This document shows positions 1-9,006 of a DNA stretch of 10,129 nt, one piece after another. The stretch is from Hirudo medicinalis (lineage: Eukaryota > Annelida > Clitellata > Hirudinida > Hirudinidae): NCBI GenBank assembly GCA_011800805.1, contig MPNW01000567.1, forward strand, positions 60,079 through 70,207. Reading direction: 5' to 3'. Position 1 is the first letter of the stretch; each line of letters begins with the position of its first letter. Both the position numbers and the translations under genes were made by a program. The notes beneath the pieces were generated by a model. That model was not told where the DNA came from. It made no database searches and saw only the letters and a program-made list of their open reading frames with translations.

Positions 1-67
1 TCTGTCCTGAATCATCTGGTTCGATTCTTTTGTATTCAAGGATGCTGATTGGATCCCAATCGTTTGA

Positions 68-507
68 CTGATTCCATTAACTATTGTTCTTTCTTTGGCA
101 TCTCATCATGAGACCATTGCAGCTGTAAAACCTTTATTGATAACCAGATTTATGAATGATACTCATTTTAATTATTCTGTTTTCAAAGCTTTAAAAGTTT
201 TCATTGCTTCAGATTATCGATTCCTTCGTTCTCTGATATTAATATTTACTGATTAATGTGATTTTTAATGAAACAAGACGGATGTTAGAGGCATGGATTG
301 AATTAAATTTTATATCCAGTTAATTAGCGGGAGAAATTTCATTTAGGGCTGTAGTTTGTGGTGAAGTTGATTTGAGTACTTTGTTTATTAATGTTCTTCA
401 AATGTTTATTGATTATTTGTTTCAATCCAAACAAAGAAGACAAAAAATAATTTTCAGCGCTTAATGCTGCCTATCGTGAATCTGAATCCTTTGTTACCTA
501 TAAATAA
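68..507 (+). pseudogene. Possible broken coding relic, unknown family
   Basis: Three overlapping open stretches on the plus strand have protein-like composition but different frames. Positions 68-253 include VLSLASHHETIAAVKPLLIT; 243-461, with one TAA at 321, include NETRRMLEAWIELNF and GEISFRAVVCGEVDLSTLF; 460-507 read LNAAYRESESFVTYK then TAA. Two frame changes and the internal stop would make it a decayed gene or several spliced exons. The pattern is helix-rich; I cannot name a family. Chance open frames in AT-rich DNA are a real alternative. Confidence 0.2.
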
Positions 508-1178
508 ACTGCTACATATTTTTAGCAATTTTCATTTGTTAACATATTATCTAGAAATACGGCAAGCAAATCCAAATTGCATTTGATCTAAAAACATTTG
601 TTTTAAACAGCTTAGAAAATCTAGAGTTATTTTACTAAGAACTTGGAAATTTAAAAACATCAGCTTCATTTTTAAAGGATTTATTGACCATATCAAAACA
701 AATTCAAATCAGGTGCGACATAACATTTGTTACGAAATATGAATTACGAAATAATTTCATTTTCTCTCCTTGATGTCGCAGAAATCCAACTTTAAGAAAC
801 AAAAGCGGCATTTAGTCGGAAAAAATTATAGGTGAGATTTCCAGATAAAAGAAACAAATGACAAACAAATTTCGCCATACAATAGATACTAAAACTTTTA
901 GTATAATAGCACAGGAAAATGAATGTATAGGTTTCTAAAAATTGTGGTTCGTAGAAGGGGTCCATCCTCTAAAGATCCCTATCAGAAGACTCAAGGAAGA
1001 TAATCAAGATATAAATATGTTAATATTTGACAAATATGAAGTGAAGTACAAATAATATTGCACCACCAAGAAACTTTCTTGAATTTTTAATAAAACAAAC
1101 AATTGCAGAATAAAACATTTTGCGATTTCCTGGAATTGGTCAATTGAACAGTTTGAGAAATGGACACTGTTGTGAAAT
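508..1178. other. AT-rich stretch without recognised gene
   Basis: No supported exon or RNA gene. The only protein-like piece is a 36-codon plus-strand frame (about 942-1052) with HPLKIPIRRLKEDNQ, too short to call. Confidence 0.5.
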
Positions 1179-1187
1179 GTATCTTTC

Positions 1188-1290
1188 GAGTATTTAACAT
1201 TATAACATTATAACATTGTGACATTGTGACATTGTGTAGGTTAACAGACATTGTTTTATTCGTTAGTTACTTTTATATGCTGTTTGTGGA
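1188..1290 (-). mobile_element. Short retroelement-like repeat, copy 1, with target duplication
   Basis: A 57-bp unit (1234-1290) is followed, in minus-strand reading, by an 8-bp tandem tail (TTGTAACA-type units, about 1194-1233). The block is bracketed by GTATCTTTC at 1179-1187 and again at 1291-1299, a perfect 9-bp direct repeat that looks like a target-site duplication. Read on the minus strand the element starts TCCACAAACAGC and ends in the tandem tail, as in SINEs or 5'-truncated CR1/L2-type LINEs, some of which end in 8-bp repeats. No coding capacity. Confidence 0.55.
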
Positions 1291-1373
1291 GTATCTTTCA
1301 TAGTTTCATCAGAACATCAGAGGGGATCTTCGTAAAAAGCTCTGTTTTTTTGAATTTATATTTAAATGAAGTG

Positions 1374-2714
1374 TTAAGATGAATTTTCTGCGAAAGCTAC
1401 ATCAAACTGAAATACATTTCTTATTGAATCAAAAATAATTGCTCCGGAGAAATATTGAGTTTTATTTGTTATGATATACTGGGAATTTTAAATTCGACGT
1501 TTATATCGTCAATATACTAACTAAATCATCCGAGTCTCTCGAATTCGAACTCGAATCGGTACTTCAAGGCGGCCCGCGATCCAGAGCTATCACCTCTCTT
1601 AGGTTCAGGGTCATGTTATGTTCTTGGAGATTCAAATCTATCTTTATACCTTGCGGGAATGCCTTTGACTCATTCAGGTTGTTGCTGCTTCCATTATCAT
1701 AAATCCATAGAGGCGTGACTGCAATTATTCCCAACTATTCATATGTTAAATATTCTACACACAATAACATCCTTAGATCACATTAATGATAATTATTAAA
1801 TAATAGTAATATTATAATAATCTAATGATAATGGTGTCAATGAAAGGAAAGTATTACTTTCTAGACCTTTGGTTGAATTTTGGTGAAAAGTGACATCCCA
1901 AAATCTCTGAAAAAGTCAGTTATGAATATTTCCCATCGTATAAATTTCTTAAAACTAATTATCAACTTAATTAAGTGTTGATGAAATTATTATGTTTAAG
2001 ATGTCAACGTTATTAATGCTCACCTCAAACTGTTCTCCATTTTAGCACTATGGGCGACTTAATATCGGACCCCCAAATCTTTAGTCTCCTGGAAATGATA
2101 TATATGAGATGTAATATCCGGATTCAAAACAAATATTTAAAAAAATATGTTTCACAACTTACTTTGGCTCTTTCTTGATCAGAGCTGGGAACTAAACAAG
2201 CAACTGATAGCAATGTTAGAGGAATTCTCATCTGTGAAAGATTAAATGAAAATTTGAAATGAATGAAATAATAATTTCATATGCGCTGAACGCTTGATTT
2301 TGGAAAAGATATTCAATAAATCCAAAATAAAACATAATGTAGCACAGAGGGTTAGCTTTCTGCAAGCGGCGCTAAAAAGCTACAGTCGAGTTAAGTCCTC
2401 CGCAAATCAACCTGCTCCTCCAGTGGAAGTCCTAGCGAGACGGCGCTACGTAAATGGTTGGACGATATGATTTCACATTTTTTGGATGCTCAATGTATTC
2501 AAAAGCTCGACCATATATATATATATATTACATTTACAACATTAATAATATAAGGGCTCACCTTTGAACATAACCTGCTACCTGAGTGCACAAAATTAAG
2601 GTAATATGAAAAAAATTCCATAAACTATTATATCATTATTAGTAACATCATTGATAATAATAGTAATACGCCAGGGCTCACCATACAGCTACCTTCCAAC
2701 TCTGTCGGAGTCAT
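1374..2714 (-). CDS. Tentative second gene, six micro-exons, unknown function
   Basis: Six short segments bounded by good splice signals join in phase: 2714-2682, 2581-2562, 2184-2163, 1906-1858, 1718-1594, 1406-1374. They give 93 residues and TAA. Pieces read MTPTELEGSCM, VAGYVQ, DQERAK, RFWDVTFHQNSTKGLE, TPLWIYDNGSSNNLNESKAF, PQGIKIDLNLQEHNMTLNLR and FDVAFAENSS. Donors are GTGAGC, GTGAGC, GTAAGT, GTAATA and GTGATA; acceptors include TTTTTCAG, AATTGCAG and GTATTTCAG. Family not recognised with confidence. The GIKIDLNLQEHNMTLNL strand pattern faintly recalls M12B metalloprotease propeptides, but no catalytic domain is present. It could be a small gene, the 5' end of a truncated gene, or a chance assembly in AT-rich DNA. 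The start is the first ATG; in-frame codons continue 13 further upstream to a TGA. Confidence 0.33.
1530..1600 (-). other. tRNA-like segment (tRNA pseudogene or SINE head)
   Basis: On the minus strand TGATAGCTCTGG (1592-1581) resembles an RNA polymerase III A box and GAGTTCGAATTC (1552-1541) resembles a B box, with 40 nt between their starts, close to tRNA geometry. The stretch is more GC-rich than its surroundings. I cannot fold a full cloverleaf with confidence, so a degenerate tRNA-derived element is more likely than a working tRNA. It overlaps the donor side of the tentative exon 1594-1718. Confidence 0.3.
1594..1718 (-). CDS. Best single exon of the tentative second gene
   Basis: The 125-nt segment lies between acceptor GGAATAATTGCAG and donor GAG/GTGATA. 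Its frame encodes TPLWIYDNGSSNNLNESKAF then PQGIKIDLNLQEHNMTLNLR. Composition is protein-like and less AT-biased than the surroundings. Without splicing the frame would run 11 codons further, to a TGA at about 1565, inside the tRNA-like segment. Confidence 0.4.
2023..2087 (-). other. Possible alternative or poison exon
   Basis: A 65-nt stretch on the minus strand lies between ATCATTTCCAG and GAG/GTGAGC, both strong. In the phase left by the upstream micro-exon it reads ETKDLGVRY and then TAA. Included, it would terminate the product at 34 residues; skipped, the frame continues to 1906. It also holds an ATG in good context (AAAATGG) reading MENSL. Splicing is inferred only. Confidence 0.25.
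2338..2455. other. GC-richer island of unknown nature
   Basis: This stretch is clearly less AT-rich than its flanks. It contains CGGCGCTA twice (2367-2374 and 2441-2448) and the inverted pair TGTAGC/GCTACA around 2338-2382, which could close a hairpin. Both strands are broken by stops in all frames longer than about 25 codons. It could be a fragment of a mobile element or a structured RNA; nothing decides this. Confidence 0.25.
2513..2528. repeat. (AT)8 microsatellite
   Basis: Uninterrupted AT dinucleotide run in the putative intron between tentative exons. Confidence 0.9.
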
Positions 2715-4018
2715 TTTATAGTTTTTCTTTGAACCTAACTTGCAAATAATTCATAATTCATGTTCAGCTTTCATTTCATGACATTTTCTCTTATTTAAAA
2801 TGAATTTCAAATTTAAACTTGAATGGTAAACATTCCTTTGTTTTTGTGAATCATTCTCCTTTATATTTCATGGTCAATGATTTTCATCTTAAGTTATTTG
2901 TAGAATTGTTTATTATTAAAAGTTTGTAGTAAGAAATTAATAAATTCTTTATTTTAAATTGACCGGTCCAATGGAGTCATTTGCATTGATTTCGATTTGC
3001 AGTTGCTGTTCAAAAATATAGTTCAATAAATTAAGACATCCATCTTAAGGTTTCTTTGAAAGGACGGTTTTGATGATGATAGTGATTAAAGTAATTTCAA
3101 AGCTGCCATAAAACCACGTTGAAAGAAATGTTCGAAAACATTTATGTTATTAATTACTCAAATGACTATTTGAAATTACTGCGATGTCACTATTTGCATT
3201 ACAAAAAAAAACCCTAGCAGTGAAAAAAGTGCGGATTATAATCAAGGATTTCAGGAAATTTTAATGTTGCGAATGAGAGGCTATAAAGCAAACCAAATAT
3301 CAGAGGTTTTGTGCTGCCAGAATGCAAAAATTTATTTGGGAAATCAAATCATTTTGTTATATTACTTAAGATAAGAGATATTATCCCTTTGCTGAAATAT
3401 GGTCACAAAATTCTTAATTATTCGTAAGATTCGCTTAATTATTTGTAAGAATATCAAAATTAATATTAAAAAACATTTCGACCATGTGGCAATATGTCGA
3501 AATGTGCTTTGCATAAATTTGTTCAAGAATCATACAATTTGAACAGTTATTTATTAAATTACTGCTGATTTTTGACCCAAATATCATTTATATCATTCAC
3601 AAAATCGTATTTAATTAACATACAATCAAATTTAGCAGTAAAATTTGAATATTCATGGGATTTCATCGATAAATGCTTTTGATGTTGTTTTTCGAGGTTT
3701 TCGCGGCTGAGCATGTGGAGTTTAGAGTTTCTATTTCGTGAACAAGCTGAACATGGTTAACATAATCTCTGACTCAATTAAAGATCACATAAATTATAAT
3801 TACTTTATTTTAATTATTATGTTATTATAAACACAGTTGTAACACCTTCCTAGGAACAGATTTATCCCACGTCTTTCTTAGAATTTAAGTTTAAACCAAG
3901 TTATATTACTTTCCATTGAATAAAATGTTGCATCCCTTGAATAGTTTCTACGGACGCCTGTGGCTGGGATTGAGCAAAACGAATTTAGCAGGATTATTTA
4001 TGATGCATTGGAGGGAAT
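2715..4018. other. AT-rich intergenic stretch
   Basis: I see no supported gene, RNA or organised repeat here; all frames are broken by frequent stops. It separates the tentative gene on the left from the rhophilin 3' end. Confidence 0.5.
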
Positions 4019-4021
4019 GAA

Positions 4022-4207
4022 TCAAAGAGGCAGAGGTACGATTTGAATATCTAGGCGGCAAGTTATTTGAAGCTTTGAATCTTGAAATGACGCATGAAGC
4101 TCCACATAATCAAATGGGTTCAATTTCGATCCGTCCCTAGGGAGTCTTGCCACTCTTTGAACTCTAAGAACTTTGCCTGGCAGGGCAAAAGACGTATTCT
4201 CCTTCAC
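4022..4207 (-). other. Unassigned 61-codon open frame
   Basis: The frame is less AT-rich than its surroundings and encodes pieces such as VLRVQRVARLPRDGSKLNPF and DYVELHASFQDSKLQ. There is an AG acceptor-like site (AAGTTCTTAG) within it. No family recognised; it may be a transposon fragment, an exon of an unknown gene, or chance. Confidence 0.15.
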
Positions 4208-4660
4208 AGACTGCTTTTACTATTCATAAGTAATTATTAATTGAATTAATTATTAGTTGAATAATTAGTTAAGTTGAATCTCTCCAAATGTAAGTTGGTT
4301 TCAATTAATTAAATATGTAATAATTATTTTATTTCACCATTTCTTCGAACCAATAACCACTGGCTTTGGATGTGTTTATACGTGTTTTATTGCGTGGTGT
4401 ACAGAATTTTTTTAAAGCAAACTGCAATCCCGCATTATGTGCGCGGTATATGCATAAAAAGAGCACAAAATCACAAATCAATTAAACTCAACTCTCACTA
4501 TATTAAAACCAATACTCAGGTAATGAGATCGAGTTTTTCTGAAACATTGTTTCGTCGTTGAAACAGTGAAAATGCGATCAAAATGACATCTGAAATCGAA
4601 AAACTGGAATTCAAATAAAAACAAACAAGGCCATCCCCTATCATTAAAGTCATGCAGGAA
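4208..4660. other. AT-rich stretch downstream of rhophilin
   Basis: No gene supported. A 63-codon plus-strand open frame (4370-4561) has no recognisable motif. Short TTAATTA-type palindromic runs occur around 4228-4320. Confidence 0.4.
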
Positions 4661-4671
4661 ACATTAAAATG

Positions 4672-4677
4672 TTTATT
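4672..4677 (-). promoter_or_regulatory. Poly(A) signal AATAAA of rhophilin gene
   Basis: AATAAA on the minus strand lies about 42 nt after the TGA stop and is followed by a T-rich stretch (TTTTAATGTTTCC). Cleavage would be expected near 4650-4660. The signal makes a very short 3' UTR likely. Confidence 0.6.
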
Positions 4678-4718
4678 ATTTAAAACTTAAGCAACAATCA
4701 TTCAGTCTTTCATTCCCA

Positions 4719-5144
4719 TCAGTTCCTCTCGATGATGACGACGCTGTCCGTGTTGACGATTTCCTCTCTTTCGGACATTTTTTTCGAAAGCGTTTGGAAA
4801 GTCCTGGAAAGAGATTCTGACTTCAAAACCGAGAGGATTTTGGAGTTTTTCCACCCTTGATCTTGCAACACGAGTGACTTTTTGGAAGTGTTCGTGGAGG
4901 AAATAGCTTCGGCATGGTCGGCATGGTAACTGGAAAAGTCCTTCAGAGTGCCGCTGCTTATGCTTTCCGTGCAGGTGGAATCATCCCGATATCCGGAATT
5001 ATTTTTACTTCTGGGCGTAACCAAGGTAATGGAGAGAGCGCCATTGGAGGACTTGATCATTTCGATGACGTCACGATGAGGCAACCATTTGACGTCGACG
5101 TCATTTATGGCGACTATGAAGTCTCCTGCTCTCATGGAAGTGTT
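4719..5144 (-). CDS. Rhpn: Rhophilin terminal exon: second half of PDZ and C-terminal tail
   Basis: The exon follows CCTCCTCAG and runs 142 codons to TGA. It starts NTSMRAGDFIVAINDVDVKW and continues with HRDVIEMIKSS and SITLVTP. GDFIVAINxxDVKW is the PDZ core after the binding helix, and W-x-x-H-x-x-V matches rhophilins closely. The remaining tail of about 97 residues is Ser/Thr- and charge-rich (for example STCTESISSGTLKDFSS) with no domain I recognise. The protein ends VVIIERN. The first ATG in the open frame (5135) is internal, since three codons before it belong to the same exon. Confidence 0.92.
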   Translation of the reverse strand, partial: NTSMRAGDFIVAINDVDVKWLPHRDVIEMIKSSNGALSITLVTPRSKNNSGYRDDSTCTESISSGTLKDFSSYHADHAEAISSTNTSKKSLVLQDQGWKNSKILSVLKSESLSRTFQTLSKKMSEREEIVNTDSVVIIERN

Positions 5145-7192
5145 CTGAGGAGGTTAACTTAGTGTTCGATTAACTTAGTAAGAATGTTATAACATTGTAA
5201 CATTGCAACATTATAACATTGTGACATTGCAACATTGTAACATTGTGGCATTGTAACAATGTATAGGTTAACAGACATTGTTTTATTCGTTAGTTACTTT
5301 TATATGCTGTTTGTGGACGTTGTTTTGCTCAACTGGTTCCAATTTTTACCAACTTTTTGTTGTTCCGAAACTCAAAACTAACACTGGCAGGAGACAGGGC
5401 GTCGACTGCGGCTACGATGGCAGGTCGGTCACCACTGACGCTGAAACCAAGTTCCTGACAATCAGATCGATCCAGAACTGTCACTCTCGGATGACTCCAC
5501 TTGTGCCGACTGGAAAAGATTGAAAGACACCCCTGAAAACGAAGTAAAAATTTGTCACTTTAAATCATTTATTATTTTCTTTTTTAATGCCATAATTAAC
5601 TAAATCAGGTAATAATGAATGTGTGTTAAGATTTAAAAAATGACTCTAGTTATCAACAGACGAGTCTCAAGAAGAGATCCTGCACTTTAAAGGCGGGAAA
5701 ACATGCAGGGATTGGCTTCAGGATGTTTCCAGGCTTCGCTGCGAAAATAAATTTACGAAATTGTTTATTAATTAATTCAAATAAATAAATAATAATGTAA
5801 GAATTAATCTAACAAACTAACGTTTTACAATAGATTCAATGTTGTGGTGATCAAACTGATTCAATTCTCCCATTTCAATTAACTTCTCTTTTGCCCTGAA
5901 ATTTTTGAATATTTAATCAAATAAATTATTTGACACAATTGTAATTCACAAAAATTATGCATAAAAAATAGTTATTTCTAATTCACCTGTGCAAGAGTTG
6001 CTTGAAAGTCTGTTGAACTGCAAATTGGAGTTTCATGTGATTTGTGCATTTTCTCAGAGCTTCTTCGACGCAGTTGATGCTTGACTGGATGTGCGAAGTG
6101 GCTGGAAACAATTCACTTTGGAATGTTAATGAATTCGTTGGTGAATTAATGAGTGAACTGAATCAAGTACACCTTTCACTGTTTCGAGACATTTGCATGC
6201 TCATCATCATTATCATCATCATCATCGATACATGTCACCGTCACTGCCATCAAATCCCACCGAGAAACTCCAGTTTATCTTCTGTGACTGCCTCCGACGA
6301 TTCCATGATGTTTTCCAGAATGAGCAGCCTATCATCAGCAGCAGCATTAGTCGTGTCTTCCCTCATGTAGCTAAGGACTTTCAGGCAGATGAGAGACACC
6401 AGGTAGTGGCAGAGCGAGTCGTAGTAGTTGTGCTTGCAATCGATGAGGTCCCACCAAAACCTGGGTATGATAGCCAAAGTTGACAGTTTCGAGCTGATGT
6501 TTGAGTAACCTTTCGAAAGCTGAAAGATATTTTATTGCAATTATGACTTTATAATTAAGACTTATTATAATATAAATTTAGCGAAATAATAATTACACAA
6601 CTTTACAAAAAAAATAGCTTACGTAGCTGACGTATTGAACGAGCGTAACACGAGATTGGAAGTCAGTCTCAACATCGAGCGTTGTTGAAATGTCCTCCTC
6701 AACAAGAACCTCATGTTGCTGCAACAACATCAACTCCATCAACATCTCAGAACAATTCCACTGGAGGTCGCAAGATGGCGCATTGTTGAATTGTTCCCTC
6801 AGATGTCGAAAAGCACCAGCTGACCTCAGGAAGTGTTCCTTGTCTGGTAAGTTCAGTTTCCGCTGAAAAGTTAATCCTAAATTAAATTTAATTAACGAAT
6901 AATTGCAACATTAAATATTGTTATTATTATTAAAAATATTATTATTATCACCATCATTATCATTATTATGATTGTTTCGTCATTTTTATTATTATTGTTA
7001 TAATAATAATTATTATTATTATTTATTCATTTAGAATTATTTATTTTAGAATGAATTATTTTTATTTTTTATTATTGCACTGTATTTCGCAAAAAAAAAA
7101 CATTTTTTAAATCTAAATAAATGATATTAAATTAAAGTAGTTGCATGAATAATTTATAAGCGATTGATAAATTATCATCATTATTATTATTA

Positions 7193-7256
<64 letters not shown>

Positions 7257-8450
7257 TTATTCTTTACTTCTTTTTAAATTTTACTTAAAATTTATTTGCT
7301 TAAACATCAAGCAGAATACAACGCTAATAGTTTTGGAAAATGCTACAAACTTAATTTATAAATGTGAAATCTAAGTAATTGCAGGCTAATTATTGTAAAT
7401 CATTGTTGACATTCACTTGTGACAATCACATTGACACTCTTTAACAATCACATTTAAGCGTAACTTCCAAATTAACTTCAAACACAAGGAACCCGTTTGA
7501 TGGCTATTTTGGCGTTGAGGACTCCAATGTTGAAGATCAAACACCCTTTCTCGAAGCTGGCCGAGCTTTGGGAAGACTTCATTCCAGTGAATGCGTCATA
7601 CCTTGGCAAATTAATTACGCAAATTGTGATAATGATTTATTCATAATTACTTGAATAATAATTAGTTAAATTCTAATTTATTTATTGTTTAATAAAGCGA
7701 CTGCTTGAAAGATGAAGAGCAATGAATTCAAAGAGTGACAAACCATTCAAAGATGACCTCATGATGATGATCATCATCACCATCATTGTCATCATCTTCG
7801 CAATAATGATGATGATTATCATTGTCGTTACAGTTGTTGGATGGATCAGGGAAAAATCTTCTTTCGATGAAGAACAGTTGGTTGTAGTAGTGGTAAAGAC
7901 ATTCCAATCCTTCTTCATCCATTCTTGGGTTGGAGCATTTCTAAAGTAATTATTTTTTAATTAAATGCTATTATTTATAATGTTATTAATTACAATCTTA
8001 TTAATTATAATATTACTAATTACAATTAATTATAATATTATTAATTAATTTCATTATCAAAGACATTTAAAATTTTTTAATGCAACACATGAGTACATTA
8101 CAGGGTTATCTGATGCCAAAAAACTCTTAAGAGTTCAAAGTTCAAGGGTTTCCATTTACTGCTGATGCTTCTCTCATTCGAATACTTTCTTAGCTATAAA
8201 GTTGCTGGAATAATGAATAAATTATGCAAATTAGGATGAACTGTGGAATGCTTATCGAAAGTGTTTGCACAACTTTCAACCTTGGATTGGTGAGGAGGGC
8301 TCGAAATTGAGATGCTCAAGAACTGGTGCGTTTGTCAATTTGGAGGAGTCGAGAGAGAGAGATGAAAGATTTGAAAACTTAATTTATTATTATTGTTGTT
8401 GTTGTTATTATTATCATTATTATTACCGTTACTTTGTTATTTTGTTACTA

Positions 8451-8509
<59 letters not shown>

Positions 8510-8967
8510 TCAATTTATTAGCATTTGAATGATTAAGTGACTAATTCATAATTTTTGGAAAAAAAAATTCCAGAATATTTACTTAATTTTTGATACTATG
8601 AAGACATTAATAAAAATATTCTCATAAGAACTAAGAAGGTGTGACCATGATGGTAACGATGTCTAGTGATGATGATGATGATGATGATGATGACGACGAC
8701 GACGATGACGATGATGAGGGTAGTAATTATGATAATGATTCCAATGAGTAAGAAAATTACGAAATGCCTAGGGAATCGAAAGCCCTTGCAATCCACCTGC
8801 TTGCAACAAAGAACTCAGCATTCCATTGTTCCACTCATTTCTTCTCATCATCATCATCATCATCATCATCATCTCCATCTTTACTCTCTCATTCGTGCTC
8901 TCATCTCACCTTAGAAATTTCATTCTCACGTTCACTTTTAAGCTCCAATGGGATTTTTCAGAACAAA

Positions 8968-9006
<39 letters not shown>

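Noticed and set aside
942..1052. Plus-strand frame with HPLKIPIRRLKEDNQ
   Set aside because: Only about 36 codons, no splice or start support, no family likeness.
4370..4561. Plus-strand 63-codon open frame
   Set aside because: No motif, no promoter or splice support, and typical of chance frames in this DNA.
4914..5162. Plus-strand open frame of 82 codons
   Set aside because: Antisense shadow of the terminal rhophilin exon, whose PDZ sequence is clear on the minus strand.
5186..5260. Regular 8-bp units resembling a CRISPR-like array
   Set aside because: Units are adjacent without spacers, in a eukaryotic intron, and also present at the other copy as an element tail.
5278..5523. Plus-strand open frame of 81 codons
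   Set aside because: Antisense to the first PDZ exon and running through the dispersed repeat.
6044..6483. Two plus-strand open frames with His/Ile runs
   Set aside because: Antisense to two BRO1 exons; the runs come from the intronic ATC tract.
7722..7949. Plus-strand frame with Met/Ile/Val-rich segment resembling a membrane helix
   Set aside because: Antisense of the BRO1 exon and its GAT tract; the minus-strand motif YYNQLFFIERRFF is decisive.
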